From contig JADNYV010000515.1 in NCBI GenBank assembly GCA_015501055.1, positions 1-24,457 of the forward strand: DNA of 24,457 nt, read 5' to 3'. Every line of letters starts with the position of its first letter. Positions within the stretch are counted from its first letter, which is position 1. Made by a program: the position numbers and the translations under genes. Below, piece by piece: positions 1 to 9,412 of the stretch. Below the pieces are notes generated by a model. That model saw only the letters and a program-made list of their open reading frames with translations, did no database searches and was not told the origin of the DNA. The DNA is from Mucidula mucida. Its lineage: Eukaryota; Basidiomycota; Agaricomycetes; Agaricales; Physalacriaceae.

Positions 1-1973
1 ATATCTCCAACTTCTTGAGCTCTACCAAATGCCTGGATACCACGCCACAGATGCGTGCGGATTGAGGGTCGATGTTGTCGCGGGCGGCACGATACGCGGA
101 TGCCAATCCGTCACGGAGTTTACTGATAGCGAGGTGTTGGAAGATGATGCTGATATTTGCGGTTTTGATTCGCGTATCTAGAAAGGGACTCTTTCAGAAC
201 CACGAAAGAACGAATCAGGAAGCTTTACCGCGCAGCGCACGCCCTGACTTCGAAGTGAGTTTGAAGCTAGTATTGTTGCTTTCGAGTTCGTCTATGCGGT
301 GACCTATAGAAACGTCGGTGCTTGTACACATACTTGAAGGCAAGGTAGATGATACCTTGCTGAAGAGGAAGCCTCATTCTGAACTTGAAGGCCGCGGATT
401 GTTTCAAGAAGGCGTGCACTGTCGCTTCGATGGTCTTGATTTTGGCTTCCAACTCGCAGTGCGCATCTGAAGAACGTTTCTCTGGGCTAACTCTTCATCA
501 GTGCGACAAGGGGGTGGTTGACCAGCAAACATACCAGACTCTGATTCAAAACGCTCCTCCAACTCGGAAACATTTAGGGTCGCCGCGTCGTTCTCGGCCT
601 GAAGAGCCTGTGCGTGTCTTTGTAGAGCGTGTAGATCCTCACATAGGGTGGCAATTGGAACCGCAGATTGGTCTACTGTCCGCTTGTCAATGTCCGTGTC
701 CGGCGACATAGCCACATCGTCCTCTTCAATGGAGTGCAATCTCTCAAATTCTCCTTCGAGTTCTTCGTATTGAGCATGATAGCTGTTGTTACTCTCAAGA
801 AGGGCGTTTCTTTCGGTGCACAAGGAGTCCTTTTCGAGTCGTAAAGCGGCATTCTCCGCTTGGAGGACGTTTATGTGGCTTTTGAGCTCGTTCTTTTCAT
901 CTGGAAGGTCGATATGCATCTCAAATGCGCAAATACAAAACGCAGAACGGTTGCTTACCGAGTACCACCGGGAGTTCAGCAGCAGCCTCCTCCAAAAGTC
1001 GCATCCGCTCGGCGTTAGTCGCCACAGCGGCATCTCTCTCTGCAATTAAAGCTACGATTTTTACATCAGAGAACTGGGTAGTGAAAATCGGTAGGTAATG
1101 CTTACCGAGGATTCTGTTCCAGGTCAGCCGCTGGGGCGAATGGTATCGTATGAATTTAAAATGAAGACCTGGGACTTACCAGCACTCGCCGAAGCTTCCG
1201 ACTCTGCCGCAGATTTGGAGGGAAGTGGGGCGAAGGGTGAGTAGGAAGCAAAGGCGGTTGGAAGGTGAGACGGGCGATAATACGAGTATCGGGGTAGAAT
1301 GGATGAAGACACGTTGACCATAGTCGATGGGTCAGATAGACCGCGTTCCGGTATGGGAACATTACTTTGGCCATGTCGTTCCGAGTTTGCAGGGATAGTA
1401 TGCCCTCCTAATAGATTCGCAAATGGATTGCCTAGAATGAGTACTTCATTGGTTGGTGAGGCGGTCTCCTCTGCGTTCTCTGAGTAGCCTGGGAGCGCAG
1501 CTACATGTGTTACCGGCGTATCCGCACTGCCAACCCCGTTTGACGGGGTCAACATAGACCCTAGTACATCCATCTTGGAGCTTGGAAGCAGACACAATAG
1601 TTCCTCGGTCCTAATCTCTTTCAAAGCAGCGTCGAAATTGGTCCTGAGGACGTGGGGCCGCGCAGCTTTGACGCGGTCAAAGAGTTCTTCGTTTATCCTG
1701 GAGCAGGGTTCCCCATTCTGTGAGCAGCTCCTTGGTGAGCAATTGAGACGGGTTGCCAAAGAGCGACAAGAACACTTAGTTTCGGAGCAATAGGTACATG
1801 GCTAAGGAGATTGGTCAGTTTAAAGCATTGATAATTCGAACACGCCGCGTCATACAATGCCGCGCTGGGGGGTTCGTTGTGTTCCATTTCGACATCATAT
1901 TTTGGCTAGGTGGATGAGAGATTGTAAGTATGATAAACCTTTTGAGGTTTTCATCTGAGAACGTCTCGGTCAT
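1..1973 (-). pseudogene. R': decayed inverted copy of Cys6/coiled-coil gene R (cut by the left edge)
   Basis: This is a copy of gene R (12036-14163) on the other strand, from the start codon at 1973 to inside the last exon at base 1. The six-cysteine exon is intact and has one extra Cys. Most introns and coiled-coil exons are recognisable. Compared with R there is a one-base gain at the end of exon 1 (near 1863-1872). There is a one-base loss in the sixth exon (near 452-460), which leads to an early TGA at about 404. There is also a two-base loss in the seventh exon (near 265-280). The exon 1 shift could be avoided by an alternative donor (GTTCGA). The later two shifts make the copy very probably non-functional as a full-length protein. 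The N-terminal half could still be translated. Confidence 0.82.
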
Positions 1974-2240
1974 ACTGCAGTTCTTAGTTTTGTCAACTTT
2001 CAAGTTGATGGTACAAGCGCCGACTGATGTCAAGGATATAAAACACTCATGCGCTTCAACTGTTGACGTCGATTTTTTCTTGACTGAGTACAGCCTCCAA
2101 CACGGTTCCCACTACCAACCTGGCTTGAGATTTCGCTTTCACTGCTCAAGTACATCGAATTTTGAAGTGCCTTGTCGCGTCGTGCCGTCTCGGCCGGCAG
2201 GGTCGTCATCTGAATACTTGCACCTTCCTCTTTCGCCATC
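1974..2240. promoter_or_regulatory. Shared promoter region of divergent R' and M' (copy)
   Basis: These 267 bases lie between the start codons of R' (leftward) and M' (rightward). They are the inverted copy of 11746-12035. The central dyad seen in the right copy is present at 2054-2068 but is imperfect, with one arm changed from GTTGAAG to GTTGACG. No clear TATA box was assigned. Promoter function is inferred from the head-to-head layout and the conservation between copies. Confidence 0.55.
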
Positions 2241-2852
2241 ATGGCGGCTGAGTGTGACGTCAAAACCGTCGTCCGTCGCGCACTAGACAACACGCCAACA
2301 GATTGGTATGCTCGCCAGTGGATCAAGAACAACCCCACACTAGGCCATGTATGTAATCATATCCACTCTTACAGCCAGCACTGATTGATCCAAGCCCTGT
2401 GACTTCTGCAAAGGGCGAAGCCTGCCTTGCGCACCACGTCTTAGCTGCATACACTGCAGTAATCCAGACTGTCTCTCTACCTCTTGCAGTCGCGTGGATG
2501 AAGAGCTGTTTTCGCGCATCAAGACTATGCGGCCCGCTCGAGAGAGGGAGGAATTCGACACCGTTCTGGCTCGCATTCGTACAAAAGACGCGCAGAGCAC
2601 GCCTTTGACGCTTAGGATCCACCGTTTTCCAACGCGTGAGATGCCACCGTATCCCAGTCCCATCTCTAGCTCTACCACCCCCGCGAGCGACGAGGAGGAG
2701 GATCCAAGTATGTTACATCTTCATGATATCGTCGTATCTGATCATATGCTCAGCCATACGTGGCGAGTCCACCAGCAATCCTCCATTTTTCAGCATTTGA
2801 ACTTGCCACAGATCTTGCGCAAACAGCGTGCGGAAAATCAGGCACTGTTACT
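2241..2852 (+). pseudogene. M': truncated copy of Cys6/coiled-coil gene M
   Basis: Exon 1 (2241-2348) has an open frame for 36 residues and ends in the conserved W-I-K-N-N-P segment. The intron 2349-2394 follows. Exon 2 (2395-2707) carries the six-cysteine cluster and the E-E-L-F-S-R motif. Exon 3 starts after an AG at 2793 and matches M exon 3, but has one extra T near 2814 (ATCTTGCGC against ATCTGCGC), which shifts the frame. Homology to M ends at about 2852, where the sequence switches to an antisense piece of gene R. All later coiled-coil exons and the NLS are missing. A short product containing only the Cys cluster is possible, but I treat the copy as a pseudogene. Confidence 0.82.
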
Positions 2853-2997
2853 AACCGCAGAATGGTTCTGCAAATCCGTGTCCGGCGACCTAGCCGCATC
2901 ATTCTCTTCAATGGAGTGCAATCTCCCAAAGCCTCCTTTGAGTTCTTTGTGCTGAGAGCTGTTTCTACTCTCAAGAAGAGCGTTTATTTTGCGCCGT
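2853..2997 (-). pseudogene. R'': antisense scrap of gene R coiled-coil exon
   Basis: The reverse complement matches part of exon 5 of gene R (about 13200-13375), and also the matching part of R' at about 660-830. It includes the stretch coding LESNN and the RLHSI(D/E)E region. It is therefore a third, partial copy of R. It is fused directly to M' on one side and to a piece of gene T on the other. Small indels break its frame. Confidence 0.8.
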
Positions 2998-3285
2998 CGC
3001 TATCCGGAGGATGAGATCGCTCTCTTGAGGGTGCCGTGGAAGGACTTGACGTTTTGAGAGGGACACCAGCAGATCTGTAAGTACATGCTCTGACTCCGGG
3101 TTAGGGGTTTAGGGAGCAGAGATGCAAGAACGTCGAATTTAGTTCTCGCATCCTCTCAAACAGCTTGCCATCAGACCAACTAAGTACACTGACTTTCCGA
3201 TGCCATGGAACGGCACACCACATCTTCAAGGGTCCGCTCGCACTTTGAGTATATGAGTATGTTCGCGTTTTGGATCTCTTATGGG
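2996..3285 (-). pseudogene. T': antisense scrap of gene T Cys6 exon
   Basis: The reverse complement follows gene T from about 17375 to 17710. It keeps the TGCGAGCGGACCCTTGAAGA block, the GGCATCGGAAAGTC block, the CTCTGCTCCCTAAACCCC block and the CCTCCGGATAGCGAC block. Several deletions separate them, so the Cys cluster and reading frame are lost. The fragment ends about 150 bases before the tRNA gene. The 148 bases between them hold nothing I can name. Confidence 0.78.
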
Positions 3286-3433
3286 AAGATGGCTCGGTGT
3301 CGATTTGTAATAACCTATAATGTCAATGTCAAGGATGATACTTATAAAATCGGTTCCAGATGGCTTGCCGGCATCTTGTTTGTGTGCAACACTGGTCAAA
3401 GCTGTATACACTGATGATAGTGCGAGACTCATC

Positions 3434-3518
3434 GACTTCGTAGCTCAGTGGTAGAGCATGCGACTGCAGTCACTGTCAGTCAATCGCAGGGTCACGTGTT
3501 CAAACCACGGCGAAGTCT
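3434..3518 (+). tRNA. tRNA-Cys(GCA) with a 13-nt intron
   Basis: Acceptor arms GACTTCG (3434-3440) and CGAAGTC (3511-3517) pair fully, with discriminator T at 3518. The D arm GCTCAGTGGTAGAGC is present. The anticodon stem is TGCGA (3459-3463) with TCGCA (3484-3488). The anticodon GCA is at 3466-3468. A 13-base intron (3470-3482) follows base 37, the normal place for eukaryotic tRNA introns. The mature length would be 72 bases. The T-arm has loop TTCAAAC, but its outer pair is A opposite G, a mismatch. Part of a Cys tRNA is thus unusual, though the gene otherwise looks normal. Confidence 0.92.
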
Positions 3519-3707
3519 GCTTTTTGCGCCACTTCGCTAACACGTATGTCTTTGATCCATTTTGACCGTATTTTCGAACGACAGAGACGAGTCTGCAGTC
3601 CTGAGAACGTGTTCCAGATTGCGAGGTTCAAAGAAAAGAGCTGTCCTAATGGGTTGAAGACCCCTAACCGCGATGAGTCAGCATCTGCAACTTTACTTCC
3701 TTCCGTC

Positions 3708-4817
3708 ATGCCAATGCCAGAAGTTACTAAGGAGAGCCACAATTGTGGAGAATACATCAAAATCTTCCCAACACATATACCTGTTGAGATTCTACGTTAC
3801 ATCCTGGAACTTTCCGCCACCATTGATCGAAAAATAACAGCTCGCGCTATCGTGCTTTCATCGAAGTTGTTACGCAGTTGGTGAGTCCGACGCTTGTACG
3901 AACTTGACTTATTAATTAAGGATAGGATAGATCCGATTCTCTATAGGAACATCATCTTGCATTCCACTGAATGTGGTACAGCCTTTGCAGCGACGATCAA
4001 GGCGCGCCTAGGACGAAACCCCCAGACTATGTTCTTCAAACGGAGTGTCAAATTGCTTTCAATCAGCTCGTACGTCGCTGCCGCCGATATCACCTCTGTA
4101 CTGAACGCATGTACGGGGGTGTCTACTCTACATATGTGGAACCTCGCCGACGAGGATTACCAGGAGCCTAGCGATACTACCCCAATCTCTGCTCACGACC
4201 TTACTTCATTAACCAACCTACGCCACTTTAATTGCACATTCCTACCCACCACGTCTCTTTCCCCCGCTATCACGCATATCACTTTGTCGTGCAAAGACGC
4301 CAGCGACATGCAGACCTTGAATTGGGTACAGCTCTTCCGGCACTGCCCGCTCATCACGCACGTCATGCTGTTTAGCTGGGCAGAAACACGCCTCGAGCTT
4401 GATACGTTTCAAAAGGACCCCGACCCCACGCGCGTAGCTGAAGACATCCTTCGTGCTTATTCCCAGATCCACGACTCCGGGAGTCTGCAACTGGTCTTTG
4501 TGCCCTGGGCGCTCCTCATGCTCTCCCTGGCGCTCATGCCTAATGACTGGGTCGCGGATGCGCGTCCCGTCACATATGGAGATGGGAAGCTCCTCCTGGT
4601 GTATCCTACGAGCGTCCTCGATGATATTGATGAAGACGAGTTTGAGGTTATTGTGGGGACGCAGATGGATCCGGCGGATCTGAGGGATTTGGAGTCGGAG
4701 GAGGGCGATCCGTCGAGGTATATTATGCATATGTTTCCGGGGATTTATGGTGATTTGTGGGAGTTTGTGGAACGGACTGGGAGGGCGCGCGTGTTAGGGA
4801 GTGGAAAGGTTTCTTGA
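3708..4817 (+). CDS. F-box-like protein, agaricomycete type (354 aa)
   Basis: Exons are 3708-3880 and 3926-4817. Using the second AG of a GATAGGATAG repeat as acceptor gives W-I-D-P-I-L-Y-R-N across the junction, the usual end of the F-box-like motif in this mushroom family (W-[VI]-x-P-x-L-Y-R). The motif starts at HIPVEILRYILEL (about residues 24-36). The rest is a leucine-rich region (STLHMWNL, LTNLRHFNC, ITHITLSC, LITHVMLFSW) resembling degenerate LRR repeats, then an acidic C-terminus. Such proteins are thought to choose targets for SCF ubiquitin ligases. The target is unknown. An in-frame ATG at 3546 would add 54 residues, but lies only 27 bases after the tRNA, so I prefer 3708. Confidence 0.8.
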
Positions 4818-5043
4818 TGTTAGTTAGTGGATATGTATACTGTGCTTATGTTCTCGTATATATATCAATACAAGTACATCATAGCTGGACTCTCAAAGCA
4901 CTGCGCGACAGAAGATCGCCGGAGGATATAGGTGAAGCGGAAACCGGGCCGAAGTCCGTACTGCTTTTCCAACCACTTCCGTCAACTACTCCAGTACGAC
5001 TTGGACAGGCTCGCTTTTCTCTACGTGTACACGTACCTAAACG

Positions 5044-7060
5044 ATGGTCCCGAAACCGCGAGAGTGTGAGAGTCATTCTGTGTATCGCTGACTGAGAAAT
5101 TGACTGACTTTTTGCAGACACTGACAAGGAGCTAAAACTCGAGGTTCAACGTCTGCGGGGCGACAATCGCGCGCTGCAGAGCCACGTCGACGCGCTGAAG
5201 GACAAGCTAAATCGTGCGCCACGCCCAGTCCTCCCTTGTTCCGGCATTCCTGCTTATCTGCGTCACGCCTAGGACAAAAACATGAAGCCGACCAAAGTCG
5301 CCTAGATAGGGAACAGCGCGACATTGACGAGCATCTGGAGCTCGTTAAACTCCGCAACGCTCTCTTACAAGCGGCAATAGATCCTTCGGCCTCGGCCATT
5401 AGGGCTGGTATCAAAGAACAGCTACCAATATTGGACACGATGGCGGCAAAACGTGTTCAGCCTGCATCGAGGTCGTCTTCTCCAGTGCACAGGGTGCAAA
5501 AGCGCAAGCGCGCTAGTTGTGAGTTGATTGTTGCGCGTCCACGTCTTAATCTAACATTAGTGGGAAGCGGTACGCGATGACTTAAGCTCGGACGATGAGG
5601 AAGAAGTGGTGACAGCCAAGACTCGCCCTTACAAACGACACTCTTCTCCTCAAGTCCAAATTAAGCGCACTTTATCCGCAAAGCCTGGTCCCGGGCGCCC
5701 TAGGAAAAGCAGCCCCGCCAAGCATCCCTCCTCACCAACAAAATACCGCGGGCGTGGACGACCCAGGAAAAGCGACCTTGACCCCGCAGACGAGTCTTCT
5801 AGTGGCGAGGACGCCCCTCCGCCGCCGTCAAAACGTGGACGTGGACGCCCTCGACAAAATGCTCAAGAGAGCGACACCGATGTAAATGTAATCATATCAC
5901 CTCCAAGGCGTAAACCTGGGCGACCCAAGAAGATTTCAATGAATGGTGGCAACGATGACGATGCTGCTCCGCGAAAACGTGGGCCTGGACGGTCCAAGAA
6001 ACAGCCTGTAGAGGAGGAGAAATCACAGGGAAGCGATGGGGAGGCGAAGCCTGCTACTACGCGTAGATTTGGGCCCAAGAAACAGATTCTGGAGGGTGGG
6101 AGCTCACATGGAAGCGACGACGACGAGATTGTGGCCCCGCCTAAGCGTGGGCGCGGACGGCCCAAGATGAGCAACGGCAATCCTAATCCATCCACCTCTG
6201 GCAAGAGCCCTGCGGCGCCGGCGAAGCGTGGTCCTGGACGGCCGAAGAAGAAGTCAACAACATCGACTGCTGTCAAGGCTGAGGCGTTTGACACACAGCT
6301 TGGAAAGTTTTCTGAAGACGAAGAGATCGAAAATGGGACTCTGGGTACGTGTTCCTATCTCTCTTCTTCATTTTGTTAATATGCATTTTAAAGTCTGGGC
6401 CAAAACTCGTACGTACCTGAACGACAACATCGTCTTGGCGTGCTCATTTTCTTTTTGCGTAGCAATGAGACCTTGGTATCCCGCTGTCGTATTCGACGAG
6501 AACGACCCTGAAGTGCCAGTGCAAATACTGACGGGCTCCACTAGCAAGGAGCGGCATATTGTCCGATTGTTCAATTCGACGGAGACGTGGTAAGTCTAAG
6601 CTGTCCTTGACTTGTTTCATGTCCTGACACGATGTAGGGTATGTGTGCCGAAAATCAAGCTCAAAACGCTGGGGAAATTCAAGGGTGAGTGATTACCTTG
6701 CGCGCGTCGGTTTCTATGGATCTGAGACGAGGCGTATAGAACTCGACCAGGATATGATGGCCAGCGCATCCCATTTCCAAGGGCAACTGACTGGCGGGTG
6801 GACTTCTGATAAACGCGACGAGGTTTTGGCTGCGTATCAGTACTTGCATGCTGTTTGTCTCTTGAGAGTCTAATATTGACATTGTTTATACAGGGACGCC
6901 ACTGTCCAAGTCTCGGGTGATGAGGGACGCGATGGGCCTGCTGTTGTTCAGTGCGTTTTTCGTCTGTCTTTGACAATGTATGTAGTGCTAATTGTACTTA
7001 CTTAGGGATGCCGATGTGGATGTGGCGGCTGACTCGGAGGATGAGCATGGGCAGAAATAG
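5044..7060 (+). CDS. Coiled-coil / multi-AT-hook / PWWP domain chromatin protein (513 aa)
   Basis: Ten exons keep frame: 5044-5065, 5118-5213, 5273-5518, 5568-6344, 6394-6408, 6463-6589, 6638-6684, 6740-6839, 6894-6950 and 7006-7060. The N-terminus (to about residue 110) is a coiled coil. Residues about 160-350 hold six good AT-hook cores (GRPRK, GRPRQ, GRPKK, GRPK types, flanked by basic residues) and two worn ones, separated by acidic Ser/Asp/Glu patches. The PWWP domain follows from VWAKT, with P-W-Y-P in place of P-W-W-P, to about residue 450. The tail is acidic. AT-hooks bind the minor groove of AT-rich DNA, and PWWP domains bind methylated histone H3 tails and DNA, so a nuclear chromatin reader is likely. 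The first two exons and the acceptor at 5567 are the least certain parts. Confidence 0.85.
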
Positions 7061-7677
7061 TCCTTATTTTTCATTTTATATTTAAGGAAGCTGCCTTCTG
7101 AAGTTTTGTATATTTGTTTTCTTCGAGCCTCTTTAGATGGCCAACAGAGAGTCTAATCAAGGAGGTTTGACCCCGGCGAGATTATACCTTGTCTCTTTCT
7201 CGAAGACTGCCATTCCCAAGGTTGCTCGAGCATGACAGAAGTATATATTCTACCAATGTGTGATTACAGACAAATCATCGCCATCTTCAAATATACTTTT
7301 GTGTCCTCCTGCTCTTGCGAAATCACATCTGGATCTCCAGCTGACTCAGAACTCAAGTCGAATGCAAGGGAGCCAGGAGGAAATCCACCCTTACTGATGT
7401 CGCGCATGATTAGAATATCAAACGTGGCGCATCGTTCTGTCGAATCAGCCAATAGATCCGGTGTTGTCTGTGTCCTGTGGCGCACTTGAAAACTCGTAGT
7501 TTTGCACAACTCTTTTGACTAGCCTGCAATGAACATCGTTGGCCATGATGGTAGGCGGAGAGATGAGTTGCCGAGCCTAGGCGTGGCAGTTTTAGTCTTT
7601 GAATCTGACATTAGTTATTGTACAGTATACTGTACGCCTACTCAAGCTGATTCAGTGTCCTTCAGATGTAATAGCCA
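7061..7677. other. Intergenic stretch without a supported gene
   Basis: No coding region here has family support or convincing splice structure. The leftward 81-codon frame at 7264-7509 has no recognisable domain. The only notable element is a perfect 16-base palindrome, GTACAGTATACTGTAC, at 7620-7635, about 50 bases before the transposon. Its role is unknown and it may be chance. Confidence 0.6.
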
Positions 7678-7685
7678 GTCTACAA
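7678..7685. repeat. Left target-site duplication of the hAT-type element
   Basis: GTCTACAA directly precedes the element and matches 7 of 8 bases of GTCTACCA at 8216-8223. Eight-base duplications are characteristic of hAT transposons. T at position 2 and A at position 7 fit the usual hAT target preference (nTnnnnAn). Confidence 0.72.
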
Positions 7686-8215
7686 TAGTGTTCTGCTGGC
7701 TCTGGCTTGGAGCCAGGCCAGCCGTGTTTAAGCCAGAGCCAGGCCAGGCCGTGACGACGGCTTGAGAGCCTATGGCCTGACTTCACATCCTGCAGGCCGT
7801 AAGCCAGCCTCCAGGCCATGGGCTTTGGTGGCGTGCTGAAGTCATCGAATGTTGAGGTATATACAGGACTCACATACCTTTCTATTACTTATGCTGACTC
7901 TTCATGCCAATCGTGAACTCTATCCGAATCCGTAGTGCCCAAGACAGTCGGGTTCTGTCAACCTGGTCAGGTCCGATATCTGATGACTCGGACATTCAAC
8001 ACAAATCTTTAATTGTTCTATGCACGGGCAATGGTATTTTCTCGAAGGTAGACATCACCCAGGTTTATACCCCTCAAGACAACGAAATCTGGGCGCGCGC
8101 TTGCGCCCGCCGCATCCCGCCGCCATCCCGCCCTAAGCCACGGCTCCGGCCTGGCTTGGGAGATGGCAAAGCCAGGCCGGCGGCTTCAGGCCAAAACCTG
8201 GCCAGCAGATCACTA
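7686..8215. mobile_element. Non-autonomous hAT-type miniature transposon (530 bp)
   Basis: The left end TAGTGTTCTGCTGGC and the reverse complement of the right end TAGTGATCTGCTGGC pair over 15 bases with one mismatch. Both start with TAGNG, the hAT terminus. An eight-base target duplication with one mismatch flanks them. Both subterminal zones (7695-7820 and 8140-8205) are dense in GGCC, GCCAGGC and TGGCTT words in both directions, as expected of hAT subterminal transposase-binding repeats. The middle is unremarkable and encodes no transposase, so it would depend on a transposase elsewhere. The single differences in TIR and TSD suggest an old insertion. Confidence 0.75.
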
Positions 8216-8223
8216 GTCTACCA
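8216..8223. repeat. Right target-site duplication of the hAT-type element
   Basis: GTCTACCA directly follows the element and pairs with GTCTACAA at 7678-7685. The single difference may be an old mutation. Confidence 0.72.
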
Positions 8224-8457
8224 GTTCTTACACAGGTGGACATCCGCGACACCGATCCGGCGTAAATTTGACGGGTACCGAAAATGTGACATGAAAGTAC
8301 CGGACATACGTTACTGTCAGAGATATAATTTCGGCACATACCTGAAATGTAACGCGCCGGTGTCTCGAGATAGGGTCCTGTCCCGGCCTCTTACTACTGC
8401 TGGGGTGCCATTGTCATCGTATCCACTGCTCGAAATGATGTAGGAAATGCATATGTA

Positions 8458-8835
8458 TTATATACGGTATACAAAGACATGAGGCATTCTCAATGATACC
8501 CCAAAAACAACCCAGGGAATAGGAGACCCATCTATGAGGACCTGGAAATGTTGAATGAGCAATGGCTCAATACCGTAAGGAAACATAATCACTTGTTTGA
8601 ATCCGTCGCCGCTATAAATGAATCCCAACGTGTTTGTCACCGCACCTGCTGTTGTCATCCAGATGGATGAGTGCATCTAGAAGCATAGGCCGAAATTAGA
8701 GCGGTAAATACTAAGATGATGAAATCTCACCTTTTTCGCAACGACGGCGAGAAGCGTCCAACCCGCAGCCTTTGACACCCTCGCTATAGCACCTAAGTAT
8801 GTCAGCGTCGCTGAGTCACGACCGCTAGAAGTCAT
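8458..8835 (-). CDS. Possible small two-exon protein of unknown function (107 aa)
   Basis: A start at 8835 opens a 105-base exon (8731-8835) ending at GTGAGA. A 54-base intron ends in TTCTAG, and exon 2 (8458-8676) joins in frame and stops at 8458. The protein has short hydrophobic runs (GWTLLAVVA, then TTAGAVTNTLGFIYSG), which might be weak membrane segments. I recognise no family. The good splice signals and joined frame are the only support. It may instead be the relic of a longer gene. Confidence 0.35.
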
Positions 8836-9412
8836 CACTGCTCAGAGCTCGCTTGTTTGACGCACAGTGTCGTAGCTGCTTGTAGCCTCTCGCCGCTCGT
8901 CGCTGCTTCGTCGCATGTCGTCCCATGCTTATCAAAGTTGTTGGCCGCAGACTCAGGATGGTCGCAGAGATCATTGTCATAGGCTGGTCGGTGTCGTGTG
9001 TTCGGGTGATCGCGCCATAGGCTGATTGCGGTTGTGGGCTCATTGTTCGTGTCTCGTCCGCAAGCTTATTGTGTTGGTCACCAGCTAGGCGTCTCGTATC
9101 TGATGACTTGATGGCGGGCGATAAAAGATCTGATGCCAGAAATCATTCCGCGCTGCAACTTGAATTATTGTTGGGGCTCAAGTTCTACTATTTCAGTGAC
9201 TTTGATGAAATGTGACAAAATGGTGCCACAAAAGTGCCGTTCTGACACAATTGATTTTCGTCGGAACGGCATCGCTGATTTCGGTGTCGTTTGTTCACTC
9301 CGAATGTCTGGGTGTGTAGACAACATGAATTTCAAAAGTAAGTAGCGAGGCACATAAATAAACATATTCCACAGTGAACAAAGCAGATATCAAAGCGAAA
9401 GCAAGAAACTAT
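8836..9412. other. Intergenic stretch with nothing recognisable
   Basis: There is no supported gene, RNA or repeat. Short frames lack domains or consistent splice sites. The rightmost part is likely the 3' untranslated region of gene M, which ends at 9413. Confidence 0.5.

Larger units (their letters stand above)
1..2852. repeat. Left arm of large inverted duplication
   Basis: Read as reverse complement, this stretch matches 11118-14017 from end to end. It covers gene R' (antisense), the shared promoter and the first three exons of M'. The arms are clearly related by eye, but substitutions and small indels are scattered throughout, so the duplication is not recent. Homology runs to the first base of the window, so the arm probably extends outside. 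It stops at about 2852, after a GTTACT shared with M exon 3. The spacer between the arms is about 8.3 kb. Confidence 0.93.

Noticed and set aside
3100..3114. Telomere-like GTTAGGGGTTTAGGG
   Set aside because: It is the antisense of the CTCCCTAAACCCC coding stretch of gene T (near 17551-17563) carried in the T' fragment, and is not a telomere remnant.
5863..6294. Leftward open frame of 143 codons
   Set aside because: It is the antisense of the AT-hook exon; its Gly/Pro/Leu-rich content mirrors the GRP repeats.
7264..7509. Leftward 81-codon frame
   Set aside because: There is no family signal, partner exon or clear splice signal. It could be a relic but cannot be supported.
7690..8205. Repeated GGCC/GCCAGGC words as a CRISPR or tandem array
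   Set aside because: The words vary in spacing and orientation and sit inside the ends of the hAT-type element as subterminal repeats. CRISPR is not expected in a fungal genome.
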